Positions 1-8,958 of a DNA stretch of 64,000 nucleotides are shown here, piece by piece (positions within the stretch are counted from its first letter, which is position 1; each line of letters starts with the position of its first letter). This DNA is from Roseovarius sp. (GTDB lineage Bacteria > Pseudomonadota > Alphaproteobacteria > Rhodobacterales > Rhodobacteraceae): positions 1 through 64,000 of the forward strand of contig JAJFIA010000019.1 of assembly GCA_021775255.1 (NCBI GenBank), in the 5' to 3' direction. Under the pieces are notes generated by a model. The model was not told where the DNA came from. It searched no databases and saw nothing but the letters and a program-made list of their open reading frames with translations. The position numbers and the translations under genes are program-made.

Positions 1-753
1 TGACAGGCCCGCAATAGCCGCAAGCTGACGCAGATCAAGCGGCTCGGCCACATGGCTTTCCATCGCGGCAACCGCATCCAGGATCGCCGCGTTATTGACG
101 CCCACCCGCGCCACCAGCCCACCCCGCTGCGGCCCGGCCGAGGGGCGGATTTCGGTATGCATGAACCAGTCGCTCACCAGCCGGGCAAAGGCCGCACCCT
201 GATGGCTTGAGATCAGCGCGTGCATCAGATCAAGCGGCGCGGTTCCCCCGGCACAGGTCACCCTGTCGCGGTCAATCACGTAAAGTGTGCGCTCGATCAT
301 CAGATGCGGCGAGATTTCGGCCAAAGCTTCGGCATGTTCCCAATGCACGGTCATCCTGCGCCCGGCCATCAACCCGGCCTGCGCCAGAATAACCGGCCCG
401 CCCGAAACACCGCCCAGTTGTACGCCTGCGCGCCCCATCCGCGCCAGCCAGGCCATCACCCGCCGGTTATTGAAGGTGGACGGATCGCCACCCGCCACGA
501 CAAAAAGATAATCGAGCTTGAGATCATCGCCTGCTCTGGCCTGAGGTATAACCACCGCATCACCGGAACTTGCAATCGGGCCTCCATCCACGCTGATCGT
601 GATCATTTCATAAAGCCGGTGCCGCCCCAGCAGATTGGCCGCCCGCAAAGGCTCGACCGTCGCGGCATAAGACATTACCGCAAACCCCTCAATCGGCAGG
701 ATACCAATGCGGCGTGTTTTAGGTAATGTACCAAAATCGTCCATTTTTGACAT
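1..753 (-). CDS. GlxA-family transcriptional regulator (DJ-1/PfpI + AraC HTH), partial
   Basis: Reading the minus strand from the ATG at 753 gives 251 codons that run off the left edge. The N-terminal ~190 residues are a DJ-1/PfpI-like ligand-sensing domain (it begins MSKMDDFGTLPKTRRIGI and continues with LPIEGFAVMSYAATVEPL). The last visible residues (AEPLDLRQLAAIAGLS) are the first helices of an AraC-type DNA-binding domain, whose remainder lies outside the window. A second ATG at 744 is possible. The gene is divergent from soxB with only 79 bp between the two starts, so it probably controls the sarcosine oxidase operon. In Pseudomonas, regulators of this architecture (GbdR, SouR) respond to dimethylglycine and sarcosine; that this one does so is inference. 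Confidence 0.85.
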   Translation of the reverse strand, partial: MSKMDDFGTLPKTRRIGILPIEGFAVMSYAATVEPLRAANLLGRHRLYEMITISVDGGPIASSGDAVVIPQARAGDDLKLDYLFVVAGGDPSTFNNRRVMAWLARMGRAGVQLGGVSGGPVILAQAGLMAGRRMTVHWEHAEALAEISPHLMIERTLYVIDRDRVTCAGGTAPLDLMHALISSHQGAAFARLVSDWFMHTEIRPSAGPQRGGLVARVGVNNAAILDAVAAMESHVAEPLDLRQLAAIAGLS

Positions 754-832
754 GTACCTGGCTATTTTGGGAAAGTCGATTCGCCCCTTTGCGCCGATGC
801 TGAAACGACTCAGATATCGGAGAGAATTATTC

Positions 833-2083
833 ATGCGCTATTCCGCGTTCAAGATTTTCACTCAGGGGCTAACCGGCAACAAAGGCTGGAAGCCGGTCTG
901 GCGCGAGCCTGAGCCGAAACCCGAATATGACATCGTCATCGTTGGCGGCGGCGGTCATGGGCTAAGCACCGCCTATTATCTGGCCAAGGAATATGGGCTG
1001 CGCAATATCGCCGTGGTTGAAAAGGGTTGGATCGGATCGGGCAATGTCGGGCGCAACACCACGATCATCCGCTCGAATTACCTGCTGCCGGGCAATCAGC
1101 CGTTTTACGAGCTGTCGATGAAGCTGTGGGAAAACCTTGAGCAGGATTTCAATTATAACGCCATGGTCAGCCAGCGTTCGATCCTCAATCTGTATCATTC
1201 CGATGCTCAGCGCGATGCCTTTGTGCGCCGCGCAAATGGCATGATCCTTTCAGGCGCCGATGCCGAGATCGCGGGTGCCGATCAGCTCCGTGCCGAGCTG
1301 CCGTTTCTGGATTATGACAATGCGCGCTTTCCGATCAAAGGCGGGCTGTTTCAGCGCCGGGGCGGCACCGTGCGCCATGACGCGGTGGCCTGGGGATACG
1401 CGCGCGGGGCCGATAGCCGAGGCGTTGACATATTGCAAAATTGCGAGGTCACCGGCTTTGACATCGAGAACGGGGTTTGTCGCGGTGTTGAAACCTCAAG
1501 CGGGGCCATTCGTGCCCGCAAGGTGGCGGTCTGCGTGGCCGGCTCATCCGGCCGGGTCATGGCGCAGGCGGGCATGCGCCTGCCGATTGAAACCCATGTG
1601 TTGCAGGCCTTCGTGACCGAGGGGTTAAAGCCGGTGCTGCCCGGTGTCATCACCTTTGGCGCGGGGCATTTTTACGTGAGCCAGTCCGACAAGGGCGGGC
1701 TGGTGTTTGGCGGTGATATCGACGGCTATAACAGCTATGCGCAACGCGGTAACCTGCCGGTGGTCGAGGACGTGGCCGAAGGCGGCATGGCGATCATGCC
1801 GATGATCGGCCGGGCGCGGCTCTTGCGCTCCTGGGGGGGTGTGATGGACATGTCGATGGATGGCTCGCCCTTCATCGACAAGACCCATATTGACGGGCTC
1901 TATTTCAACGGGGGCTGGTGTTATGGTGGCTTCAAGGCAACGCCCGCGAGCGGCTATTGCTATGCGCATCTGCTGGCCAAAGATGTGCCGCACCCGGTAG
2001 CCACCGAGATGCGCCTCGACCGGTTCCAGACCGGCCATATGATTGACGAAAAAGGGCAGGGCAATCAGCCCAACCTGCATTGA
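833..2083 (+). CDS. soxB: Sarcosine oxidase, beta subunit
   Basis: This is the FAD/FMN catalytic subunit of heterotetrameric sarcosine oxidase, which demethylates sarcosine to glycine in the cytoplasm and passes the one-carbon unit to tetrahydrofolate. I chose the ATG at 833 because CGGAGAGA lies 7 nt upstream and the protein then begins MRYSAFKIFTQGLTG, the usual family start; it is 416 residues. The dinucleotide-binding motif IVIVGGGGHG is at residues ~35-43. GGTVRHDAVAWG carries His182, in the position of the histidine that binds FMN covalently in characterised SoxB proteins. It is the first gene of soxBDAG; soxD begins 13 bp after its stop. Confidence 0.95.
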   Translation: MRYSAFKIFTQGLTGNKGWKPVWREPEPKPEYDIVIVGGGGHGLSTAYYLAKEYGLRNIAVVEKGWIGSGNVGRNTTIIRSNYLLPGNQPFYELSMKLWENLEQDFNYNAMVSQRSILNLYHSDAQRDAFVRRANGMILSGADAEIAGADQLRAELPFLDYDNARFPIKGGLFQRRGGTVRHDAVAWGYARGADSRGVDILQNCEVTGFDIENGVCRGVETSSGAIRARKVAVCVAGSSGRVMAQAGMRLPIETHVLQAFVTEGLKPVLPGVITFGAGHFYVSQSDKGGLVFGGDIDGYNSYAQRGNLPVVEDVAEGGMAIMPMIGRARLLRSWGGVMDMSMDGSPFIDKTHIDGLYFNGGWCYGGFKATPASGYCYAHLLAKDVPHPVATEMRLDRFQTGHMIDEKGQGNQPNLH

Positions 2084-2096
2084 GGAAGAACGGGAT

Positions 2097-2384
2097 ATGA
2101 TCATCAACCATCCGCTTCTCGGCCCCCGCGATGCTGCCGAATTTGTCTATCTGGGCGATGCCTGCCTGATCGACCGGCCAGACTGGCAGGCGGAAGATGC
2201 CGCCGGAAAATTCCATGAATACGGGTACTTGCGCGATAATCCCGCCGGGCTTCATCAAGAGCTTTGGTATCATGAGCAGGGCGATCGGTCGTGGCTTGTC
2301 GTCACCCGCGACACGCTTACCCATGCGATCAGCAAGGTTGAGCTGGCCCGCGATGTGGCCCGGGCACGGGGGCGAGGCAGTTGA
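2097..2384 (+). CDS. soxD: Sarcosine oxidase, delta subunit (atypical, lacks Cys zinc ligands)
   Basis: A 95-residue small subunit of the sarcosine oxidase complex, starting at the ATG at 2097 (GAGGAAGAACGGG upstream). The family hallmarks EFVYLGDA, YLRDNPAG and SWLVVTRDT are present. Classical SoxD proteins hold zinc with an N-terminal CPYCG motif and a His...Cys pair further on. Here the N-terminus reads INHPLLGPRD and the later site reads YHEQGDRSW, so every cysteine ligand is gone. I recall similar HPLLG-type delta subunits in other roseobacters, so this looks like a distinct subclass rather than damage. The stop overlaps the TTG start of soxA (TTGA), so the two are translationally coupled. 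Confidence 0.9.
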   Translation: MIINHPLLGPRDAAEFVYLGDACLIDRPDWQAEDAAGKFHEYGYLRDNPAGLHQELWYHEQGDRSWLVVTRDTLTHAISKVELARDVARARGRGS

Positions 2385-5329
2385 CGCAAGCGAACCGATT
2401 GAAGGGCGGACAGATTGACCGCGACACCACGCTGAATTTCACCTTCAACGGCAGGAATATGCAGGGCCATCCCGGTGATACCCTGGCCTCGGCGCTGCTG
2501 GCCAATGGCCAGCGCCTTGTGGGCCGGTCGTTCAAATATCACCGTCCGCGCGGTATTCTGACCGCCGGATCGGAAGAGCCGAACGCTTTGGTGCAGCTCC
2601 GCACGGGCGCGCATCTTGAGCCCAACACCCGCGCCACAATGGCCGAGCTTTATGACGGGCTGACGGCGACAAGTCAAAATCATCGCGGATCGCTTGAGTT
2701 TGACCTGATGGCGGTAGCCGATTTGCTTTCGCCTTTCCTCTCGGCCGGGTTTTATTACAAAACCTTCATGTGGCCCAAATCGTTCTGGGAGAAGGTTTAC
2801 GAGCCTGCCATTCGCAAATCCGCCGGGCTTGGCAGCCTGTCAATGCTTGAAGACCCCGATATCTATGACAAAGGCTTCCTGCATTGTGATCTGCTGATTA
2901 TCGGCGCCGGGCCTGCGGGGCTGAGTGCCGCTTTGACTGCCGGGCGCGCGGGTGCGCGGGTGATCCTGGCGGATGAGGATTTTGCCACTGGCGGGCGTCT
3001 GAATGCCGAGACAATGGACGTGGACGGCATGGCCGGGGCCGATTGGGCCGCGCAGGTCGTGGCGGAACTTAACACGATGGATAACGTGCACCTGATGACC
3101 CGCACCACGGTCTACGGCGCCTATGATCACGGTATTTACGGCGCGCTTGAGCGTTGCACCGATCATCTGGCAACATCCGGCGGCAAGCCCCGGCAAATCC
3201 TGTGGCGGATCTATTCGCGCCGCGCGGTTCTGGCGGCAGGCGCCACCGAGCGCCCGATCGCCTTTGGCAACAATGACCGCCCCGGCATCATGCTGGCGGG
3301 GGCCGTGCGCACATATGTCAATCGTTTTGGCGTGACGCCGGGCCATGAACTGGCGGTGTTTACCAATAATGACGATGGCTGGCGCAGTGCCGCTGATCTG
3401 GCGGCCAAGGGCGTGAGCGTCAAAGCCATCATCGACACCCGCGATGCCCCTGCCGTTATGGATGTGCCCGGCGCGCGGCATATCCGCAATGCGGCTGTGG
3501 TGAATACGGTGGGGCGCAAGGGCCTGAGATCCATCACCCTCACAGATGATCAGGTGATTGATGTGGATTGTCTGGCGGTGTCCGGCGGCTGGAGCCCGAA
3601 TTTGCATCTCACATGTCACCAACGCGGCCGCCCGGTATGGGATGAGGGCCTTTGCGCCTTTGTTCCGGGCCGTGATTTGCCGCCGGGAATGGCCGTGGCG
3701 GGGGCCGCGAATGGCGCGATGACGCTGGCCACTGCTTTGAGTGAAGGCCGCGATATGGCCAATGCGCAGATCAAAGAACTTGGTTTCAAGGCCTCGCGCA
3801 AAGCCGCACCCAAGGCCGAAGATGAGCCACAAGAATGCGCGGCCTTCTGGCATGTGCGCCAAAGCAAATCCCGCGCCTGGCTGGATCTTCAAAACGATGT
3901 CACCGTCAAGGATGTGAAACAATCCTACCGCGAGGGCTTTCGCTCGGTCGAGCATCTCAAACGCTATACCACCCTTGGCATGGCCACCGATCAGGGCAAA
4001 ACCGCCAATATCCCGGCACTGGCGATCATGGCGGAATGCACCGGCAAGAGCATACCGGAAACCGGCACGACCATCTTCCGCCCGCCCTATACGCCGATCC
4101 CGCTGGGCGCGCTTGGCGGGCGCGCGCGCGGCAAGGATTTCCGCCCTACCCGCCTGACGCCAAGCCATGAATGGGCCAAGAATAACGGCGCCACCTTCGT
4201 TGAGGTTGGCAACTGGCTCAGGGCGCAATGGTTTGCCCGCCCCGGCGAACAGGGCTGGCGGGATAGCGTGGATCGCGAGGTGGTAATGACGCGGCGCTCG
4301 GTAGGGATTTGTGATGTGACAACCCTGGGCAAGATCGACATTCAGGGCCGCGATGCCGCTGAATTTCTCAACAAGGTCTATGCCAACGCCTTTGGCAAAC
4401 TGGCCGTGGGCAAGGTGCGCTATGGGCTGATGCTGCGCGAGGATGGCATCTGTTATGACGATGGCACCGCCGCGCGCCTATCGGACAATCATTTTGTCAT
4501 GACAACCACCACCGCCAACGCCGTTCTGGTGTTTCGCAGGCTGGAATTTGCCCGGCAATGCCTGTGGCCGGATATGGATGTGCATCTGATTTCCACCACC
4601 GATGGCTGGGCGCAGTTTGCCGTGGCCGGGCCAAATGCGCGCAATCTTTTGCGCAAAATCGTGGACGCCAACCACGACATTTCAAACGAGGCGTTTCCCT
4701 TCATGGCTTGCGGTGAGATCAGCGTCTGCGGCGGCACGCCGGCGCGGCTGTTTCGCATCTCATTTTCCGGTGAGCTGGCCTATGAGGTGGCTGTGCCCGC
4801 GCGCTATGGCAATGCGATGATGGGCGTGCTGATGCAGGCGGGCAAGGAATTTGACGCCGTCCCTTACGGCACCGAAGCCCTTGGCGTGATGCGGATTGAA
4901 AAGGGCCACGCGGCGGGCAATGAACTCAACGGTCAGACCACGGCGCTGAACCTGGGGCTTGGTGGCATGGTGTCGAAGAAAAAAGACAGCATTGGCAGCA
5001 TTCTTTCGGAACGCCCCGAGATGAACCGTGAAGATGCCATCCGTCTGGTTGGTTTTCAGCCGGTGAACAAGGCCGACAAACTCACCGCCGGGGCGCATTT
5101 CATCAACAGGGGCGACGCGGCCAATATGGCAAATGATCAGGGCTGGATGACCTCGGTGGCCTATAGCCCGAACCTTGGCCATTCCATCGGGCTGGGTTTC
5201 ATCAAACAAGGCCACACGCGCAAAGGCGAGATCGTGCGCGCCGTCAGCCCGATCCATGGCACCGAAGTTGAGGTTGAAATTGTCCCGGCCCATTTCATTG
5301 ATCCTGAGGGGGAGCGCCTGCGTGTCTGA
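2381..5329 (+). CDS. soxA: Sarcosine oxidase, alpha subunit
   Basis: The 982-residue large subunit, matching the usual ~960-1000. The N-terminal ~100 residues form the 2Fe-2S-ferredoxin-like fold that lacks cluster cysteines in this family (YHRPRGILTAGSEEPNALV). The dinucleotide-binding motif LLIIGAGPAGLSAAL is near residue 170, and the C-terminal third (~610-982) is a GcvT-like aminomethyltransferase domain that works with tetrahydrofolate. The start is a TTG overlapping the soxD stop, and no competing ATG fits. It carries NAD and channels the one-carbon unit, giving 5,10-methylene-THF, glycine and H2O2. soxG overlaps its 3' end by 8 bp. Confidence 0.95.
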   Translation: MTQANRLKGGQIDRDTTLNFTFNGRNMQGHPGDTLASALLANGQRLVGRSFKYHRPRGILTAGSEEPNALVQLRTGAHLEPNTRATMAELYDGLTATSQNHRGSLEFDLMAVADLLSPFLSAGFYYKTFMWPKSFWEKVYEPAIRKSAGLGSLSMLEDPDIYDKGFLHCDLLIIGAGPAGLSAALTAGRAGARVILADEDFATGGRLNAETMDVDGMAGADWAAQVVAELNTMDNVHLMTRTTVYGAYDHGIYGALERCTDHLATSGGKPRQILWRIYSRRAVLAAGATERPIAFGNNDRPGIMLAGAVRTYVNRFGVTPGHELAVFTNNDDGWRSAADLAAKGVSVKAIIDTRDAPAVMDVPGARHIRNAAVVNTVGRKGLRSITLTDDQVIDVDCLAVSGGWSPNLHLTCHQRGRPVWDEGLCAFVPGRDLPPGMAVAGAANGAMTLATALSEGRDMANAQIKELGFKASRKAAPKAEDEPQECAAFWHVRQSKSRAWLDLQNDVTVKDVKQSYREGFRSVEHLKRYTTLGMATDQGKTANIPALAIMAECTGKSIPETGTTIFRPPYTPIPLGALGGRARGKDFRPTRLTPSHEWAKNNGATFVEVGNWLRAQWFARPGEQGWRDSVDREVVMTRRSVGICDVTTLGKIDIQGRDAAEFLNKVYANAFGKLAVGKVRYGLMLREDGICYDDGTAARLSDNHFVMTTTTANAVLVFRRLEFARQCLWPDMDVHLISTTDGWAQFAVAGPNARNLLRKIVDANHDISNEAFPFMACGEISVCGGTPARLFRISFSGELAYEVAVPARYGNAMMGVLMQAGKEFDAVPYGTEALGVMRIEKGHAAGNELNGQTTALNLGLGGMVSKKKDSIGSILSERPEMNREDAIRLVGFQPVNKADKLTAGAHFINRGDAANMANDQGWMTSVAYSPNLGHSIGLGFIKQGHTRKGEIVRAVSPIHGTEVEVEIVPAHFIDPEGERLRV

Positions 5330-5885
5330 TTATCATCTCATCTCTGCCCCGCCGCTTGCCTTGTATGACCAAAGCTTTGAGGGCGTCAGTTTGATTGCCC
5401 CCGCTGATTTCGCGGTGGTATCCATTGCCCTGCCGCTGGGCGGTGAAGCGGCGGCGCTAAAGGCGATCAAATCCGCTTTTGGCAAGGCCCTGCCGGATGT
5501 GGGTAAATCGGTGCTGTCCAAAAGCGTGCGGCTGGTACGCATGAGCCTTGATCAGGGTTTTGTGATTTTCAGCCATGCCACCCCTGATGCCGAATCGTTC
5601 GTGGCCAAAAAGCTCAAAGATGCCGCCTATACCACCGATCAGACCGATGTCTGGACCGGGCTGATCCTGTCCGGCCCCAAAGCCCGCACCGTGCTTGAGC
5701 GCATCTGCCCGATTGACCTGCACGGCCAGGCCTTTGCCGTAAATGACACGGCCCGCACCACGATGGAGCATCTTGGCACGTTGATCATCCGCACCGGCGA
5801 CGATGAATTTCTGCTGATGTCTGCCAGCTCATCCGCGCATTCATTTTTGCATGCAATCGAGATCTCAATCAGGAATATCGCCTGA
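5322..5885 (+). CDS. soxG: Sarcosine oxidase, gamma subunit
   Basis: I take the GTG at 5322 as start: it overlaps the end of soxA, sits behind GAGGGGGAGCG, and yields a 187-residue protein beginning (V/M)SDYHLISAPPLALYDQ, typical of SoxG. The family has a GcvT-like fold and completes the alpha-beta-gamma-delta complex. Later features that fit are SKSVRLVRMSLDQGF and a C-terminal region ending ...IEISIRNIA. It is the last gene of soxBDAG; the next gene is convergent and ends 23 bp away. I see no clear terminator hairpin in that gap. Sequence conservation of gamma subunits is low, so the call leans on position as well as sequence. Confidence 0.85.
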   Translation: MSDYHLISAPPLALYDQSFEGVSLIAPADFAVVSIALPLGGEAAALKAIKSAFGKALPDVGKSVLSKSVRLVRMSLDQGFVIFSHATPDAESFVAKKLKDAAYTTDQTDVWTGLILSGPKARTVLERICPIDLHGQAFAVNDTARTTMEHLGTLIIRTGDDEFLLMSASSSAHSFLHAIEISIRNIA

Positions 5886-5908
5886 TAATGCGCCTTTGCC
5901 AACCGGGC

Positions 5909-6886
5909 CTAAAGATCTGACCAGCAGGGATATTTATCCTTTTCCGCCCATGTGGCGGCATGAACAGCGCGTGCAATCGCCCTTGCCATGCAGGTGGCGG
6001 CAACATGTCCAAGCATCACAAGATCATCGGCAGGTGCCTGCCCGGTTGAAACCGCAAAGATCAGATCTCCGTCAAACGGCGTGTGCGACGGGATCAGCGC
6101 GCGGGCAATGCCGTCATGGGCTGCCGTTGCCAGCCTTGTGCATTGCGCCTGTGTCAGCGCCGCATCGGTGGCGACAATGCCAATGGTGGTATTGGCATGG
6201 GGGGCAAGCTTTGTGGCAGGCATTTGCATATCCGGGTAGGCTGGCGCGGGCCCAAGCCCGCCAAATTCAGCGCCCAGCTCAAACGGTGCCGCCCAGAAAT
6301 GCGGGCCATCCCCCACCGTGGCTGACCCAAGCGCATTCACCGCCACCAGCGCTGCAACCGTGTGGCCCGAGGGCAGGATGATGGACGCCGAGCCAAGCCC
6401 GCCCTTGAGATTGGCCGTGGTCGCCCCGGTGCCCGCGCCAATGCTGCCCAGCGTAAAATCCTGCGCCCGATTGGCCAAGGCCTGCTGACCAAGGGCTTTA
6501 TAGGGGTTCTCATCCCAGTTCTTTGCACCGCCATTGGCCAGATCAAACAGAATGGCACCGGGAACAATCGGCACGCGGTGATCGCCCACGGCAAAGCCCC
6601 GGCCCATCGCGCGCAGCCCGTCCATCACGCCTGAGGCCGCATCAAGGCCAAAGGCCGATCCGCCCGACAGCACCAAGGCATCCACCTGCTCAACGATTTT
6701 GTCGGGGGCCAGCAGATCGGTTTCACGGGTGCCGGGCGCGCCGCCCATGATGTGAACGCCCGCGGTAAAGGGCGCATCGGCAATCAGCACTGTCACACCG
6801 GTTTTGATCACAGCATCCGAGGCATTGCCCACCAACAGACCGGGCACATCGGTGATCAGGTTACGGGGTCCGGGTTTAATGCGCAT
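5909..6886 (-). CDS. P1-family peptidase / L-aminopeptidase-D-esterase-like hydrolase
   Basis: A 325-residue member of the P1 (DmpA/NylC) family of self-cleaving N-terminal nucleophile hydrolases. Supporting blocks are LITDVPGLLVGNA at the N-terminus, VLSGGSAFGLDAASGV (~residues 72-87), GSIGAGTGATTANLKGG (~146-162) and VAALVAVNALGSATVG (~175-190). In this family autocleavage occurs just before a Ser or Thr in the last type of block, so the Ser of NALGS is the likely nucleophile (inference). It lies between soxG and creatinase but on the opposite strand, so it is not in their operon. Substrates of family members range from N-terminal amino acids to beta-peptides and nylon oligomers; the one here is unknown. 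Confidence 0.8.
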   Translation of the reverse strand: MRIKPGPRNLITDVPGLLVGNASDAVIKTGVTVLIADAPFTAGVHIMGGAPGTRETDLLAPDKIVEQVDALVLSGGSAFGLDAASGVMDGLRAMGRGFAVGDHRVPIVPGAILFDLANGGAKNWDENPYKALGQQALANRAQDFTLGSIGAGTGATTANLKGGLGSASIILPSGHTVAALVAVNALGSATVGDGPHFWAAPFELGAEFGGLGPAPAYPDMQMPATKLAPHANTTIGIVATDAALTQAQCTRLATAAHDGIARALIPSHTPFDGDLIFAVSTGQAPADDLVMLGHVAATCMARAIARAVHAATWAEKDKYPCWSDL

Positions 6887-7049
6887 GTCGTAAAATCCTG
6901 ATCTCTGTCGTAAAACACCTTGCCAGATTTTCAGGAATCAGCAAGAAAGACCTGCAGCCGGGGCGATGGCGTCGCCCGCCCGGATGGGGTATGGCGCAAA
7001 ATTCAAAACCTCCTGAACGCCGGGATCTTTCTTTTTAAGGAGGGTCGAA

Positions 7050-8258
7050 ATGACTTCACGTCCTGAAATGTACCGCCTGCATAATGGTGAAAAGGCCCCG
7101 CTGCCTTTTGCCCCGTCTGAATATGAAGCGCGCCTCAAGGGCCTGCGCAAGATCATGGAAGAAACCGGCGTGTACGCCGCTGTTTTCACCTCGATGCACA
7201 ATATCGCCTATTACAGCGGCTTTCTTTATTGCTCGTTCGGGCGGCCTTATGGGTTGGTTGTCACCGCCACTGAAAGCGTGACCATCTCGGCGGGCATTGA
7301 CGCGGGCCAGCCCTGGCGCCGCTGTCATGGCGATAACATCACCTATACCGACTGGCAGCGCGATAATTACTGGCGGGCGATCCTTACAGTCACCGGCGCG
7401 GGCAAAGTGATCGGCTATGAGGGCGATCACCTGACGCTGGTGCAGCGCGACAAGATGGAGGATTTCCTCAAACCCGCCATCATGGTTGATCTGGCCCCGG
7501 CCACAATGCGCCAACGCATGCATAAAAGCCCTGCCGAGATTGCCCTGATCCGGCAATGTACCAAGGTGGCCGATGTGGGCGGCTATGCCATCCGCGAGGC
7601 GGTAAAGGCCGGCACCCGCGAAATAGATGTGGCCATGGCCGGCCGTGACGCGATGGAGCTTGAAATTGCGCGGGTGTTTCCCGATGCCGAATACCGCGAT
7701 ACCTGGGTCTGGTTCCAGTCTGGCCTCAATACCGACGGCGCACATAACCCGGTCACGGCGCGGGAATTGCAACATGGCGACATCCTCAGCCTGAATGCTT
7801 TTCCGATGATCTCAGCCTATTATGTGGCGCTTGAACGCACGATGTTTGTGGGTGAGGCTGATCCGGCCAGCCTGAAGATATGGCAGGCCAATGTCGCGGC
7901 GCATGAATATGGCATGTCGCTGCTCAAACCCGGCGTAAGCTGTGCCGAGGTGACCCACAAGATCAATGATTTCCTGGCTGAGCGCCAGTTGCTGCAATAC
8001 CGGACCTTTGGCTATGGCCATTCATTCGGGGTGCTGTCGCATTACTATGGCCGCGAGGCCGGGCTGGAACTGCGTGAAGATATCGACACGGTGCTTGAGC
8101 CTGGCATGGTCATCTCGATGGAGCCGATGCTGACCCTGCCCGAGGGTCAGCCCGGCGCGGGCGGCTACCGCGAGCATGATATTCTGGTGATCACCGAGGA
8201 TGGCCATGAAAACATCACCGGCTATCCTTACGGGCCTGAATTTAATGTGGTTGGGTAA
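7050..8258 (+). CDS. Creatinase (creatine amidinohydrolase)
   Basis: A 402-residue protein of the M24 'pita-bread' fold, almost exactly the length of Pseudomonas creatinase. The match extends through family-specific blocks (YCSFGRPYGLVVT, TDWQRDNYW, GYGHSFGVLSHYYGREAG, DTVLEPGMVISMEPM). The catalytic histidine of P. putida creatinase, His232, falls at residue 232 here in NTDGAHNPVT. The metal-ligand set of M24 aminopeptidases is not retained, as expected for creatinase. AAGGAGGG lies 8 nt before the ATG. The enzyme hydrolyses creatine to sarcosine and urea, feeding the adjacent sarcosine oxidase. No creatininase or urease gene is visible here. Its 3' end overlaps the convergent TetR gene by 31 bp. 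Confidence 0.93.
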   Translation: MTSRPEMYRLHNGEKAPLPFAPSEYEARLKGLRKIMEETGVYAAVFTSMHNIAYYSGFLYCSFGRPYGLVVTATESVTISAGIDAGQPWRRCHGDNITYTDWQRDNYWRAILTVTGAGKVIGYEGDHLTLVQRDKMEDFLKPAIMVDLAPATMRQRMHKSPAEIALIRQCTKVADVGGYAIREAVKAGTREIDVAMAGRDAMELEIARVFPDAEYRDTWVWFQSGLNTDGAHNPVTARELQHGDILSLNAFPMISAYYVALERTMFVGEADPASLKIWQANVAAHEYGMSLLKPGVSCAEVTHKINDFLAERQLLQYRTFGYGHSFGVLSHYYGREAGLELREDIDTVLEPGMVISMEPMLTLPEGQPGAGGYREHDILVITEDGHENITGYPYGPEFNVVG

Positions 8259-8869
8259 AGCCGGATATTGCAGGCGTGGCTGGTAACTTGCCGCAAGATC
8301 ATCGCAATCATATGCTCTAACTGATCCTCCGGAACACCGGAAATCCGGTTTTCCAGCCCCAGCAAAACAATGCCATGAACCGAGGAAAACAAGGCGCGGG
8401 TCATCAGGCCCGCCTCAGGCCCGGACATATCTGGAAAGCATTCGCGCACCGGCCCGGCAATAAAGCCAAACAGGCGTTCAAGCTCGGCCATGTACCATTG
8501 CGGCACATCCATATCCTTGGTCATGCGCACATCAAACAGCGTGCGCCAGAGTTTGGGATTGCTTGCGGCAAACTCAAGATAGGCACAGGACATGGCAATC
8601 AGCCGCTCGGTGGGGGGCAGGGCCTTTTTGTCCACAAGGCTTTGCGCCACGGCATGGCCAAGGCGCGCAAACGTCCGGCCATTAACGGCGATGATGATGT
8701 CGTGCAAATCGTCAAAGACGTTATAGATCGCCCCCACGGCACAATCGGCGCGTTTGGCCAGATCACGGGCTTTGATGGCGCTTATCCCATCCTCACGGAT
8801 GCGGGTTTCGGCAATGTCGATCAGCTTTTCCCGAAGCGCGCCGCGACGCTTTTCAACCTTGCCCGTCAT
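8228..8869 (-). CDS. TetR/AcrR-family transcriptional regulator
   Basis: I start it at the ATG at 8869 (MTGKVEKRRGALREKLIDIA), giving 213 residues; an upstream in-frame ATG would add 20 residues with no family similarity. The N-terminal helix-turn-helix covers residues ~14-60 (ISAIKARDLAKRADCAVGAIYNVF), followed by an all-helical ligand domain of the TetR_C type (residues ~75-200). The gene converges on creatinase and their coding regions overlap by 31 bp, so it is transcribed toward creatinase and not with it. Its target could be its own promoter, the cyclase-family gene upstream on the same strand (stop 89 bp away), or the creatine genes; the sequence does not decide this. Confidence 0.85.
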   Translation of the reverse strand: MTGKVEKRRGALREKLIDIAETRIREDGISAIKARDLAKRADCAVGAIYNVFDDLHDIIIAVNGRTFARLGHAVAQSLVDKKALPPTERLIAMSCAYLEFAASNPKLWRTLFDVRMTKDMDVPQWYMAELERLFGFIAGPVRECFPDMSGPEAGLMTRALFSSVHGIVLLGLENRISGVPEDQLEHMIAMILRQVTSHACNIRLYPTTLNSGP

Positions 8870-8958
8870 TGGCCCTCGCCCTCTCTGAACTATGTTCAAA
8901 GGTATAGCGAAGCAGGCGACAAAACCCAAGCCCCGGCAAAGGGGCTTGGGGTAATGGG

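Noticed and set aside
707..832. N-terminal extension of soxB from an in-frame ATG at 707
   Set aside because: It would overlap the divergent regulator gene, adds 42 residues with no similarity to SoxB, and the ATG at 833 has a good ribosome-binding site.
754..832. AGTCG...CGACT inverted repeat in the soxB promoter region as a GlxA-regulator site
   Set aside because: Five-base arms about 30 bp apart are expected by chance and I know of no matching consensus.
2840..4228. Long open frame (about 460 codons) antisense to soxA
   Set aside because: It lies wholly within soxA, has no family similarity, is rich in Arg, Gly, His and Ala as expected from the complement of GC-rich codons, and lacks a ribosome-binding site.
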